A stretch of 59,856 nucleotides of DNA, taken from Clostridium sp. MCC353 (GTDB lineage: Bacteria; Bacillota; Clostridia; Lachnospirales; Lachnospiraceae). A program made the position numbers and the translations under genes. The stretch covers positions 1 to 59,856 of the forward strand of contig NZ_WQPN01000016.1 in the NCBI RefSeq assembly GCF_018785315.1, given 5' to 3'. Position 1 is the first letter of the stretch; every line of letters begins with the position of its first letter. Positions 33,290 through 42,306 of the stretch are shown here, one piece after another. Under the pieces are notes generated by a model, which saw only the letters and a program-made list of their open reading frames with translations, was not told where the DNA came from and searched no databases.

Positions 33290-33550
33290 ATAAAGAGAGA
33301 AAGCTATGATGGAAAGAGTAACTGTGGGATGCCGGACAGAGAGAAGGACAGAGGCTGAGAGTCCTTCGCGGTGGTTGACAGTGAAAACCACTCCGGAGCT
33401 GCGGCATGAGGAATGCTGACGTCTTCCCGCGTTAAGGGATAAGGCTTGTTGGAGCCGGAGTAAAAATTAAGGTGGAACCGAGCTGTATACCGAACGTATA
33501 TATGCGCCCTTGAATGGAATGTGATCATTCCGTTTAAGGGCGCTTTTTGT
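33290..33550 (+). ncRNA. T-box riboswitch of thrS
   Basis: The leader contains the antiterminator signature AAGGTGGAACCG (T-box UGGNACC) at about 33469-33480, preceded by long paired Stem I sequences. It ends in a terminator whose arms begin GCGCCCTTGAATGGAAT and end AAGGGCGC, followed by five T residues (about 33504-33549). Such leaders read uncharged tRNA and allow transcription of the synthetase gene. An ACC within GAAAACCAC near 33383 is a possible threonine specifier, which fits thrS downstream. Confidence 0.9.
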
Positions 33551-33614
33551 ATTAAAATTTAAAGAGCAATTTCTAAGAAAATGCCGCATTGCAGCGGTAA
33601 TGAAGGAGGAAGCT

Positions 33615-35516
33615 ATGAAGATCACTTTAAAAAATGGAGAAGTAAGAGAGTTTAACCAGGATGTGACGGCAATGGAGGCGGCAGAAGCCATAAGTTCCGG
33701 TTTGGCGAGAAACGCCTGTGCGGCCAGAATTAACGGACAGCCTGCCGATCTGCGCACCAGGATTTCAGGAGACTGTTCCCTGGAGATTCTGACTTTTGAG
33801 GAGGAAGAGGGAAGGGCGGCATTTCGCCATACTGCCTCCCATATTCTGGCTCAGGCGGTAAAACGGCTGTTCCCGGAGACAAAACTGGCCATCGGCCCGT
33901 CCATAAAAGACGGTTTTTACTATGATTTTGACAGGGAGGAAGCATTTACTCCTGAAGATCTGGAAGCCTTGGAAAAGGAGATGAAAAAGATCGTAAAAGA
34001 GGATTTGGAAATCCAGCGTTTTACCCTGCCGAGGGAAGAGGCGCTTGCTTTGATGAAGGAGAAAGACGAGCCATATAAAGTGCAGTTGATCGAGGAACTG
34101 CCGGAGGGCGAAGAGATCAGCTTTTACCGCCAGGGAGAGTTTACGGACCTGTGCGCAGGCTCCCATCTGATGAGCACCAAACAGGTAAAGGCGGTTAAAC
34201 TGACTTCTGTGGCAGGGGCTTACTGGAAGGGCAGCGAAAAGAATAAAATGCTGACCAGAATTTATGGAACGTCTTACCCCAAGGCCTCCGATCTGGAACA
34301 GTATCTGCAGATGATGGAAGAGGCAAAGAAACGGGATCACAGAAAGCTTGGAAAAGAACTGGGACTTTTTACATTTATGGAAGAAGGCCCCGGATTCCCA
34401 TTTTTCCTTCCCAAAGGCATGGTGCTGAAAAATGCTCTCATCGATTATTGGAGAAAGATCCATACGAGAGAAGGCTATGTGGAAATCTCCACGCCGATGA
34501 TGCTGAACCGGTCCCTGTGGGAGACATCCGGCCATTGGGATCACTACAAGGAAAATATGTATACAACGGTGATCGATGATACGGACTTTGCCGTAAAACC
34601 CATGAACTGCCCGGGCGGAATGCTGGTCTATAAATCACAGCCCCGTTCATACCGGGATCTTCCGCTCCGTATGGGCGAACTGGGACTGGTGCACCGCCAT
34701 GAGAAGTCAGGACAGCTTCATGGGCTGATGCGAGTCCGCTGTTTCACTCAGGATGACGCCCACATTTTCATGACTCAGGATCAGATAACGGAGGAGATAA
34801 AAGGGGTTGCCCGCTTGATCGATGAAGTGTACAGCCTGTTCGGATTTAAATACCATGTGGAACTTTCCACCAGGCCGGAAAACAGCATAGGCAGCGATGA
34901 GGACTGGGAAATGGCTACGGATGGGCTTAGAAAAGCTCTGGATGAGCTGGGGCTTAGCTATGTGGTAAATGAAGGCGATGGGGCGTTCTATGGACCTAAA
35001 ATTGATTTCCATTTGGAAGATTCCATCGGAAGAACATGGCAGTGCGGCACCATCCAGCTGGATTTCCAGCTTCCCATGCGTTTTCAGGCGGAATATATGG
35101 GAGCCGATGGAGAAAAGCATCAGCCGATCATGATCCATCGTGTGGTATTTGGCTCCATTGAGCGGTTTATCGGCATATTGACGGAACATTTTGCAGGAAA
35201 ATTCCCGGTTTGGCTGTCGCCGGTTCAGGTTAAGGTGCTGCCTATTTCGGATAAGAACGCCGGTTATGCCAAGGAGGTTTATGAGAAGCTTTGCAGCAGC
35301 CAGATCCGATGTGAATACGACGCCAGGGCGGAAAAAATCGGTTATAAAATCAGGGAAGCACAGTTGGAAAAGGTGCCTTATATGGTTATTATAGGGGGGA
35401 AGGAAGAGGAAGAGAGAAATGTGTCCGTAAGGTACAGGGATTCTGGGGAAAATGTTGTGATGACGTTGGAAGAGTTGGTGGAAATGGTAAAGAAGGAATC
35501 AGCTCCCGGCTGTTAA
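33615..35516 (+). CDS. thrS: Threonine--tRNA ligase
   Basis: A 633-residue class II synthetase with the full set of domains: N-terminal TGS (1-60), editing domain with HTASHILAQAVKRLFP and CAGSHLMSTKQV, catalytic core with motif 2 RVRCFTQDDAHIFM, zinc ligands (Cys in MNCPGGM, distal His residues) and motif 3 GSIERFIGILTEHF, and a C-terminal anticodon-binding domain. It charges tRNA-Thr in the cytoplasm. The ATG with GGAGGA at the proper distance is used; a longer frame begins five codons upstream within the ribosome binding site. It is controlled by the T-box leader. Confidence 0.98.
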   Translation: MKITLKNGEVREFNQDVTAMEAAEAISSGLARNACAARINGQPADLRTRISGDCSLEILTFEEEEGRAAFRHTASHILAQAVKRLFPETKLAIGPSIKDGFYYDFDREEAFTPEDLEALEKEMKKIVKEDLEIQRFTLPREEALALMKEKDEPYKVQLIEELPEGEEISFYRQGEFTDLCAGSHLMSTKQVKAVKLTSVAGAYWKGSEKNKMLTRIYGTSYPKASDLEQYLQMMEEAKKRDHRKLGKELGLFTFMEEGPGFPFFLPKGMVLKNALIDYWRKIHTREGYVEISTPMMLNRSLWETSGHWDHYKENMYTTVIDDTDFAVKPMNCPGGMLVYKSQPRSYRDLPLRMGELGLVHRHEKSGQLHGLMRVRCFTQDDAHIFMTQDQITEEIKGVARLIDEVYSLFGFKYHVELSTRPENSIGSDEDWEMATDGLRKALDELGLSYVVNEGDGAFYGPKIDFHLEDSIGRTWQCGTIQLDFQLPMRFQAEYMGADGEKHQPIMIHRVVFGSIERFIGILTEHFAGKFPVWLSPVQVKVLPISDKNAGYAKEVYEKLCSSQIRCEYDARAEKIGYKIREAQLEKVPYMVIIGGKEEEERNVSVRYRDSGENVVMTLEELVEMVKKESAPGC

Positions 35517-35581
35517 ATAAATGATGTCCTCCCATATTTGACATTTCACCCATGAGAACGTAAACTGGAGGGATAAGAACT

Positions 35582-36199
35582 ATGGAGGAGGATTTTAGGT
35601 TGGAGGAGAAAAAAAGATGCCAGTGGTGCCTGATCAATGAACCGATGACCAGATATCACGACGAGGAATGGGGCGTACCCGTCCATGACGATAAGCGCCA
35701 TTTCGAATATCTGCTGCTGGAAGTGATGCAGTGCGGATTAAACTGGAATATGATGATTCAGAAACGGTCCATTTTCCGGGAGTGTTTTGCGGAATTTGAT
35801 TTTCGCCGGATTGCGGATTTCGGGGAAGAGGAAATTGAAAAAATACTTCTGGTTCCCGGAATGATCCGCTCCCGGCGGAAAATCGAAGCGGTGATTAACA
35901 ATGCCAGGCAGTTTTTAAAGGTGGTGGAGGAATTCGGCAGTTTTGATGATTACATCTGGGGATTCACAAAAGGGAAGTCCTATGTCTATAAAAAACACAG
36001 GGAAGGGTTCCCGGAGGCCAGCAACGAACTGTCGGACCGCGTGAGCAAAGACATGAAGAAGCGTGGATTTAAATATGCGGGTTCTATCACCATATTTTCC
36101 CATCTTCAGGCCTGCGGGATTATCAATGACCATGTTTATGACTGCTTTATGTATGAACAACTGGTTAAGAATGAAAATACGGTATTTATAGAAGGGTAA
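35582..36199 (+). CDS. tag: DNA-3-methyladenine glycosylase I
   Basis: A 205-residue Tag glycosylase that removes 3-methyladenine from alkylated DNA. The N-terminal zinc ligands are CQWC, followed by RYHDEEWGVPVHDD. GLNWNMMIQKRSIFRECFAEFD and the C-terminal INDHVYDCF with the distal His and Cys zinc ligands are all present. GGAGGG lies nine bases before the ATG. It stands between thrS and an EFR1-type gene and may be transcribed by read-through from thrS. Confidence 0.95.
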   Translation: MEEDFRLEEKKRCQWCLINEPMTRYHDEEWGVPVHDDKRHFEYLLLEVMQCGLNWNMMIQKRSIFRECFAEFDFRRIADFGEEEIEKILLVPGMIRSRRKIEAVINNARQFLKVVEEFGSFDDYIWGFTKGKSYVYKKHREGFPEASNELSDRVSKDMKKRGFKYAGSITIFSHLQACGIINDHVYDCFMYEQLVKNENTVFIEG

Positions 36200-36244
36200 A
36201 AATTTAAGTTGTAGGGCCGGGGAACCGGCCGGAAGGAGGAAACT

Positions 36245-37012
36245 ATGAATTATATGGCAGTATTCAGCCCAACGGGCAGCACAAAAAAGGTGATGGAACT
36301 GTTGACCGGTGTCTGGGATCAGGAAGTCTGCGAAATTGATCTCACCGATTACCAAAACGCAGAAAAAGAGTATGAATTCGGGCAGGATGATCTGGTCTGC
36401 ATAGGGGTTCCGTCTTATGGCGGACGGGTTCCGGCAACAGCCACAGAGCGCATAAGCCGGATGAAGGGAAACGGCGCCCTGGCGGTCGTTGTGGTTTCCT
36501 TTGGAAACAGGGCTTATGAAGATACCTTGCTGGAATTAAAAGAGACGGCCCAAAAACAAGGTTTTCATGTGGTGGGCGGGGCCGCCGCAGTGACGGAGCA
36601 CAATATTATGCACCAGTTCGGTGCAGGACGCCCGGATGAAGCGGACCAAAAAGAACTGAAGGAATTTGCGGAAAAGCTGAAAGAACGGATTCTGTCCGGG
36701 GCTGGAACAAAGGAAGAGGATTTGAAACTTCCGGGCAGCACCCCCTACAAAGAATACCATGGAATCCCGCTAAAGCCTCATGCGGATAAGACCTGCATGA
36801 AATGCGGGCTCTGTGCTGAAAAATGTCCTGTAGGTGCTATTTCCAAAGAAGACCCGTCGCTGACCGACGATAAAAAATGCATTTCCTGTATGAGGTGCAT
36901 TTCCATCTGTCCTAGCGGGGCCCGCAGCCTGAACAAAATCATGCTGGCTGGTTCGGTCCAAATGCTGAAAAAGGCATGTTCTGAGCCGAAAAAGAACGAG
37001 TTCTATTTATAG
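36245..37012 (+). CDS. EFR1-type flavodoxin/ferredoxin fusion protein
   Basis: A 255-residue protein with an N-terminal flavodoxin-like domain (FSPTGSTKKVMELL phosphate loop, GVPSYGGRVPA) and a C-terminal ferredoxin with two clusters (CMKCGLCAEKCPVG and CISCMRCISICPSG). This layout is the EFR1 family of small electron carriers common in gut anaerobes. GGAGG precedes the ATG. No dedicated oxidoreductase is adjacent. A short perfect GC palindrome (GACGGCGCGCCGTC) follows the stop. Confidence 0.9.
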   Translation: MNYMAVFSPTGSTKKVMELLTGVWDQEVCEIDLTDYQNAEKEYEFGQDDLVCIGVPSYGGRVPATATERISRMKGNGALAVVVVSFGNRAYEDTLLELKETAQKQGFHVVGGAAAVTEHNIMHQFGAGRPDEADQKELKEFAEKLKERILSGAGTKEEDLKLPGSTPYKEYHGIPLKPHADKTCMKCGLCAEKCPVGAISKEDPSLTDDKKCISCMRCISICPSGARSLNKIMLAGSVQMLKKACSEPKKNEFYL

Positions 37013-37135
37013 TTAGGACGGCGCGCCGTCAAAACTGATATTTATTTAAAAATATTTTAAAAACCACCATAAAAATGATTTCTTTCATCCGTATCTATAA
37101 TAGAAGGGAAATTCTACGCAGGGAGGGCGCAGCCG

Positions 37136-37675
37136 TTGAGTATGACTGACAGCGAGTTTGAGAAAAATATCGGGCTGATCCAACAGGGGAAACAAGAAGG
37201 ACTGAGGGCTATTTACGAAGCATATCTTCCGGCCGTCTATTCTTCCGTCAACGCTGTTTTACATAATGAGGAAAGCGCCCAGGATGTGACGGCTGATTTT
37301 TTTATCAAGCTGTGGGACATTGCCGGGCAATACAGGCAGGGAGGAAAACATAAGGCCTGGATGCTCACAATTGCCCGCAATATGGCTGTCGACTATCTCA
37401 GGAAATACCAGCGGGAACAACTGGTGGACGAGATACCGGAATCCACAGGAAACGTCCAGGATTTTAATGCCCAGGAAGAACTGATCTGCAGTGAATTGAC
37501 CTTAAAACAAGCGTTGGAAACGTTGGAGGAGGAAGAGAAACAGATTGTCAGCCTTAAAATCATGGGAGAACTGACCTTTAAGGAAATCTCCCGGATCATG
37601 AAAAAACCACTTGGAACCATTGCATGGAAATACAGAGCTGCTTTAGGTAAGTTGAAGAGGTGCCGATATGAGTAA
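37136..37675 (+). CDS. ECF-type RNA polymerase sigma factor
   Basis: A 179-residue sigma-70 family factor with region 2 (FIKLWDIAGQYRQGG, AWMLTIARNMAVDYLRK) and region 4 (LEEEEKQIVSLKIMGELTFKEISRIMKKPLGTIAWKYRAALGKLK) only, as in ECF sigma factors. A TTG start is chosen because GGGAGGG lies eight bases before it; the ATG two codons later is the alternative. Its end overlaps the anti-sigma gene by eight bases, the usual coupling of a sigma factor with its regulator. Confidence 0.93.
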   Translation: MSMTDSEFEKNIGLIQQGKQEGLRAIYEAYLPAVYSSVNAVLHNEESAQDVTADFFIKLWDIAGQYRQGGKHKAWMLTIARNMAVDYLRKYQREQLVDEIPESTGNVQDFNAQEELICSELTLKQALETLEEEEKQIVSLKIMGELTFKEISRIMKKPLGTIAWKYRAALGKLKRCRYE

Positions 37676-38744
37676 GAACAATGAACTTAAAAAAGCATAC
37701 AGAGATTTACAGATTCAGGAAGCGCCTGACCTTTGGAACCGCATCGAAGCCAATTTGACGTCCAAAGACGTGCCGGAAGAAGATAAGCCTGTTATTATCC
37801 ACGCAGAAGAGAAAAAGAAGAAAAAGAAGAGAACGAATTACCGCGCCGAAGCCGGTCTGGCAGCGGCGGCCTGCTGTGCGCTGCTGGTATTCGGAGGCAT
37901 GGCGGGAAGGCGGCAAAAGGGGTTTGAAATGGCTGGGACCATGGAAACGACGATGGCAGCTATGGAGACCACCGCCGGCCTGGCCATGGAGACTACCGCA
38001 GACACGGCAATGGACGGGCCGCGGGATACCATAAGAACGGAGACAGGGCCAATGGCCCCTGAGGCGGAAGGGGCAGAAGCCAGCACGCAGCCGGGGGACA
38101 GTTCAGGGGAAGAAAAGAACCAGGTTTCCCAATATGGAAACACCCCCCGCCCCGTATCCTACGACAGCCTGGCGCTTAAAGGAACTCCGTCGCCCCTGCC
38201 GCCGGAAAATGCGGTTTATGTGCCTGGAAATAATTATTATTTTACGGAGGCGGATTTAAAAAACGCAGGTTTCCTGGGTCAGGTGACAGTGGAAAACGTG
38301 TCTTATGAAAACGGGTCCGACGGCCGGGCGGTTTCAGTGGTTTATGATGTGGTGGTTGACAAAGTTTTGTATTCGGAGGACTATGTGAGTGAAAAGCAGA
38401 GCCTTCAGGTGAAAAGCCCGTTGGTGGGAAATGGGGAAGACAACAGCCTTTTGTATTCCTTAAAGGCAGGCGGAATCTATATACTGCCGCTGAAATATGA
38501 AAACAGCGCGTATTGGCTGTTATATCCCAATTCCCCCCAGATCGAGGTGACGGAGGATACCAGGTATGTGTTCCATACCGGATGGCAGAGCCTGGTTAAC
38601 GACCAGACCGCCGTGGTTTTAAAGCAGGCCGAATCACCGGAAGACTATTATTATGACCGCATGGTAATGCGGGAAGACCCTGTTTTTCTTTCTAATCTGA
38701 CTGTTCTTGTAGAAGCGGCCCACAGGCCGGGGAACACCGGCTGA
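37668..38744 (+). CDS. Putative membrane anti-sigma factor
   Basis: A 358-residue protein: a cytoplasmic N-terminal helix region with APDLWNRIEANL, as in clostridial anti-sigma proteins, a Lys-rich stop-transfer (about 48-55), one TM helix (about 62-82) and a long extracellular part. The latter starts with a low-complexity stretch built on repeated METT words, then a folded domain from about residue 180 rich in Tyr and Asn. Overlap with the sigma gene and the single TM support an anti-sigma role. No zinc-binding HxxxCxxC motif is seen. The VWA lipoprotein downstream probably belongs to the same regulon. Confidence 0.75.
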   Translation: MSKNNELKKAYRDLQIQEAPDLWNRIEANLTSKDVPEEDKPVIIHAEEKKKKKKRTNYRAEAGLAAAACCALLVFGGMAGRRQKGFEMAGTMETTMAAMETTAGLAMETTADTAMDGPRDTIRTETGPMAPEAEGAEASTQPGDSSGEEKNQVSQYGNTPRPVSYDSLALKGTPSPLPPENAVYVPGNNYYFTEADLKNAGFLGQVTVENVSYENGSDGRAVSVVYDVVVDKVLYSEDYVSEKQSLQVKSPLVGNGEDNSLLYSLKAGGIYILPLKYENSAYWLLYPNSPQIEVTEDTRYVFHTGWQSLVNDQTAVVLKQAESPEDYYYDRMVMREDPVFLSNLTVLVEAAHRPGNTG

Positions 38745-38785
38745 AAGCCTTCTTGGAGCCGGCCGCTTCAGGAATGGAGGAAATT

Positions 38786-40465
38786 ATGAAAAAACGAAAT
38801 CAGATCACAGCAGTTGGTTTAACAGGTATTTTATTGGCATCCGCATTGGCGGGATGCGCAGGCGGAAAAAGCTCTGCGGTAGCGGAAGGAACGACGGCTG
38901 CGGCAGTCCAGATGACAGAGGCGGCCGGTTACAGTCCCATGGAAAATGCAGCCGCCCCCAGGGATGGTATGGCGGATCGATATCAGCAGGCCTATGGCGG
39001 AGAGTATAGGAACACGGAAGAGTATCATGCTATCGTGGAAAACGGGTTCAAGAGCGTGGCGGAAAATCCCCTCTCCACATTTTCCGTGGATGTGGATACT
39101 GCGGCATACAGCAACATCCGCCGGATGATCAGCCGGGGAGAAAACATCCCGGAAGATGCGGTGCGGATTGAAGAAATGATCAATTATTTTAAATATGACT
39201 ATAAGACGCCGGACGGAGATGTCCCGTTTGCAGTCACCACAGAGCTTTCCGACTGTCCCTGGAATCCGGAAAACCAGTTGATGCTCATTGGAATCCTGGC
39301 CAAAGAGATCGACTTTAACAACCGTCCCATGTCCAATCTGGTATTTCTTCTGGATGTGTCAGGATCCATGTATGATGCGGATAAACTGCCCCTGGTTCAG
39401 AAATCATTTGGCCTTTTAACCGATGAACTGACGGAAAATGACCGGGTATCCATCGTCACCTATGCAGGATACGAGCAGGTGGTGCTGGAAGGGGCCAGAG
39501 GGGATGAAAAAGTTAAGATCCGTGAAGCCTTAGACGGCCTGACCGCAGGCGGTTCCACCGCAGGAGAAGCGGGCATTAACAGGGCCTATGAACTGGCTGA
39601 AAAATATTTTATTGCCGGAGGCAATAACCGGGTGATCCTGGCCACAGACGGAGATTTAAATGTAGGAATCAGCAGCGAATCAGAACTGATAAAACTGATT
39701 GAAAAGAAACGGAAAAGCGGCGTCCACCTGTCCGTTCTGGGATTTGGAACCGGAAATATCAAGGACAACAAGATGGAAGCCCTGGCCGATAACGGAGACG
39801 GAAATTACGGCTATATCGATAACCTGATGGAAGCGAAAAAGATCTTAGTGGATGAGATGGGCGGAACCCTGATAACCGTAGCGAAGGATGTGAAGTTACA
39901 GGTGGAATTCAATCCCGCCCAGGTATCCGGATACCGTCTGATCGGCTATGAAAACCGGGTCCTGGCTGACGAAGACTTTCATGACGACACTGTGGACGCT
40001 GGGGAAATCGGTTCCGGCCACCGGGTGACAGCCCTCTATGAGATCGTGCGCGCAGGCAGTAAAGTTCCAACGGATAGCCTTAAATACCAGGAAAACGGCG
40101 CAGAAAAAACGTCCGGCCAGGATGAAGCTGCCCAGGATAAGCCGTCGCAAACACCGAAAGAGGCCGCAGGTGAATTCGGAAATGAGCTGTTAACAGTCAA
40201 CATCCGCTATAAAGCCCCCAACGGCAGTGAAAGCAAGCTGATTTCCGTTCCCGTGGAAACAGGCAGTTACCAAAAAGATATTCCAAACAACCTGAGATTT
40301 GCAGGCGCTGTAGCGGAATTTGGAATGCTTTTGAGGGACAGCGAGTTTAAGGGGAACGCGTCATATGAAGAAGTGATCAGCCTGATTTCCGGTATGCCTC
40401 AGAGTGGGATGGACGCTTATAAGGATGAATTTAAACAGATGGTATTGAAGGTGATGGACCGTTAG
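38786..40465 (+). CDS. YfbK-like VWA-domain lipoprotein
   Basis: A 559-residue lipoprotein (lipobox LAGC, Cys24). A YfbK-type N-terminal domain (NPLSTFSVDVDTAAYSNIRR) is followed by a von Willebrand factor A domain with intact MIDAS residues (FLLDVSGSMYDAD, then ATDGDLNVG) and the C-terminal YfbK region. The length is close to E. coli YfbK. The start with GGAGG is used rather than one 11 codons upstream. The sigma/anti-sigma/VWA order recurs in other phyla and suggests an envelope sensing or metal-dependent adhesion role. The binding partner is unknown. Confidence 0.9.
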   Translation: MKKRNQITAVGLTGILLASALAGCAGGKSSAVAEGTTAAAVQMTEAAGYSPMENAAAPRDGMADRYQQAYGGEYRNTEEYHAIVENGFKSVAENPLSTFSVDVDTAAYSNIRRMISRGENIPEDAVRIEEMINYFKYDYKTPDGDVPFAVTTELSDCPWNPENQLMLIGILAKEIDFNNRPMSNLVFLLDVSGSMYDADKLPLVQKSFGLLTDELTENDRVSIVTYAGYEQVVLEGARGDEKVKIREALDGLTAGGSTAGEAGINRAYELAEKYFIAGGNNRVILATDGDLNVGISSESELIKLIEKKRKSGVHLSVLGFGTGNIKDNKMEALADNGDGNYGYIDNLMEAKKILVDEMGGTLITVAKDVKLQVEFNPAQVSGYRLIGYENRVLADEDFHDDTVDAGEIGSGHRVTALYEIVRAGSKVPTDSLKYQENGAEKTSGQDEAAQDKPSQTPKEAAGEFGNELLTVNIRYKAPNGSESKLISVPVETGSYQKDIPNNLRFAGAVAEFGMLLRDSEFKGNASYEEVISLISGMPQSGMDAYKDEFKQMVLKVMDR

Positions 40466-40515
40466 GAAAATGTAGCAGAAGACATTTTCACACCGTCTCC
40501 ATAAGCTGTGTAAAA

Positions 40516-40552
40516 AAGGCGGCAGAATGATTGATAGGGATTCTACCGCCTT
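40516..40552. terminator. Bidirectional terminator
   Basis: Stem AAGGCGGCAGAAT/ATTCTACCGCCTT with an 11-base loop separates the rightward VWA gene from the leftward PQ-loop/NhaC/M20 unit. A-rich on the left and followed by T-rich sequence on the right, it can serve both strands. Confidence 0.75.
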
Positions 40553-40566
40553 AAATGTTTCCTTTT

Positions 40567-40878
40567 TTAGTTATATGATTCCCGTTGTGCATCCAGCCGC
40601 ACATTACGGGCATATAACAGCATATCAATAGTAATCTCCAGAATGTTCAACACGTAAAAGATCCAGGAAAGATAAAACAGGAATCCCGGCGGTCCGTCCG
40701 CCTGACGAAACAGAATTATCTTTCTCAAAATTCCAAAGATATACCCTAACCATATAAAAAATTCAAAAAAGAGGCTTTTCCCCTTAGCTGTCTGGGAAAT
40801 CCAAGACTTTCTGATAGAAATCGGCCATGAAAGCCCAAAACAGAGAATCATAAACGCTTCTAATAAATCAGTTATCAT
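40567..40878 (-). CDS. Small PQ-loop/SemiSWEET-like membrane protein
   Basis: A 103-residue protein with three hydrophobic helices. The opening FMILCFGLSWPISIRKSWISQTAKGKS resembles small PQ-loop or SemiSWEET-type half transporters common in Clostridia, with the Ser-Trp-Pro replacing the usual Pro-Gln. Its start overlaps the nhaC stop (ATGA), so it is translated from the same mRNA as the antiporter and the peptidase. The family assignment is tentative and the function unknown. Confidence 0.6.
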   Translation of the reverse strand: MITDLLEAFMILCFGLSWPISIRKSWISQTAKGKSLFFEFFIWLGYIFGILRKIILFRQADGPPGFLFYLSWIFYVLNILEITIDMLLYARNVRLDAQRESYN

Positions 40879-42284
40879 TGTTCTGTCTTAATCCCCCTGT
40901 CCGTCCGGTTTGTCTGCTTTTTTTGCTTCAGTACAGCGTAGATCAGCAGTACTCCAATGTAAACAAAAGGCGTTACCAGGTAGGGGACCATTCTCAGCGG
41001 ATCCACATCCAGGGACGCGGAAACTGCAACCGGATTGGTGTTCCATGGAATCCACAATCCGAGTATCAAACAGCCTACGGTCATCGCATTAGCCAAATCC
41101 CGGCGGTCCAGCCCGGCACGGTCATACACCGGATTCAGTACATTGCTGGTAAAAACCTCCGCAAAGGTAGTTGAGGAAGAAAGGTTTCCCAGGGAGCCGA
41201 GAAGAAGAGCGCTGATGGTAGCAGCCAGGTTAGTGTGGATATGTTTTGACAGCGGCTCCACCAGGGAATCCAGCACGCCCGCTGTATTTAAAATTCCAAA
41301 AAGCCCGAAGGCTACCACAATCATAAATGCAGTGCCCGTCATGCTGGACATGCCGCCTCTGCTGAAAAGCTTGTCAATAAACACATCTCCTGAGCTTAAC
41401 ACATATCCGTCCCACATGTTCTGAATCACATTCTGAGCCCCATTTCCCTGGTACAGGACGGCCACAATCAGCCCTCCGGCGCCTCCGCAGAGCAGCGAGG
41501 GGATGGTGGGAACCTTTACGCAGAGCAGGGCAATGACCAATATGACCGGAAGAAAGGGTACAATTCCAAGGCGGAAATTATTTGCAATTCCATTCATAAT
41601 ACCGGTAATTTCATCTGTGGAGGACGCCCCGGAGGCATTGGATAAACCCAGAGCAAAAAATATGGCTATTGATATTACAATCGTTGGAATGGTAATTCTC
41701 AACTGGTATTTGATATGGTCAAACAAGTCAATTTCTACTGCGCCGCTGATGATGTTGGTGGTATCTGACAGAGGAGAGAGACCATCGCCCACGAAAGCAC
41801 CGCAAATAATAGGGCTTGCCGCAGCCATTGGATTAAGCCCCATTCCCAGGGCTACGCCCATGAGAGCGATTCCAATGGTTCCGCAGGTTCCCCAGGATGT
41901 TCCCGTAATCATGGAAAATAAAACACAGATGACAAATGCGGTCAACTGGAAGAAGCCCGGATTAATAATTTTCATTCCCAAATGGGTAACAGCCGCAATG
42001 GTTCCGCTGGCGTTCCAGGCGCCGATCAACGCCCCGATGGTGATCGTAAAAACCACGGGCAATAGGCAGCGGGGCATAAATGCGAACATCCCTTTTTGCA
42101 GTTCCTTATAGGTAAAGCCGATTTTCATGCAGAGCGGAAAGGCTGCAAGCCAGGCCAGCAAAAACAATACCTGCATTTTAAATTTATATACTGCTCCCAA
42201 AAGCATGATTCCCCCGAGAATTAACACCATGGTGAATAATGCATATCCAAAGGAAGGCCTTCTCTTTTCGTTTGTTTCGCTCAT
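40875..42284 (-). CDS. nhaC: NhaC-family Na+/H+ antiporter
   Basis: A 469-residue protein with about eleven helices. GTSWGTCGTIGIALMGVALGMG and GDGLSPLSDTTNIISGAVEIDLFDHIKYQ are the conserved NhaC segments. Some members exchange malate/lactate or amino acids instead of Na+. Three candidate ATGs exist; the one eight bases after GGGGG is used. It lies 22 bases after the M20 peptidase gene and overlaps the PQ-loop gene. In this setting it may supply or export the amino acid linked to the peptidase rather than only control sodium. Confidence 0.92.
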   Translation of the reverse strand: MSETNEKRRPSFGYALFTMVLILGGIMLLGAVYKFKMQVLFLLAWLAAFPLCMKIGFTYKELQKGMFAFMPRCLLPVVFTITIGALIGAWNASGTIAAVTHLGMKIINPGFFQLTAFVICVLFSMITGTSWGTCGTIGIALMGVALGMGLNPMAAASPIICGAFVGDGLSPLSDTTNIISGAVEIDLFDHIKYQLRITIPTIVISIAIFFALGLSNASGASSTDEITGIMNGIANNFRLGIVPFLPVILVIALLCVKVPTIPSLLCGGAGGLIVAVLYQGNGAQNVIQNMWDGYVLSSGDVFIDKLFSRGGMSSMTGTAFMIVVAFGLFGILNTAGVLDSLVEPLSKHIHTNLAATISALLLGSLGNLSSSTTFAEVFTSNVLNPVYDRAGLDRRDLANAMTVGCLILGLWIPWNTNPVAVSASLDVDPLRMVPYLVTPFVYIGVLLIYAVLKQKKQTNRTDRGIKTEQ

Positions 42285-42306
42285 TATCATTTCCCCCTTC
42301 TTTCCT

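Noticed and set aside
37017-37030. Perfect GC palindrome GACGGCGCGCCGTC after the EFR1 gene as a terminator
   Set aside because: The stem has no loop or T run; it may be a protein site or chance.
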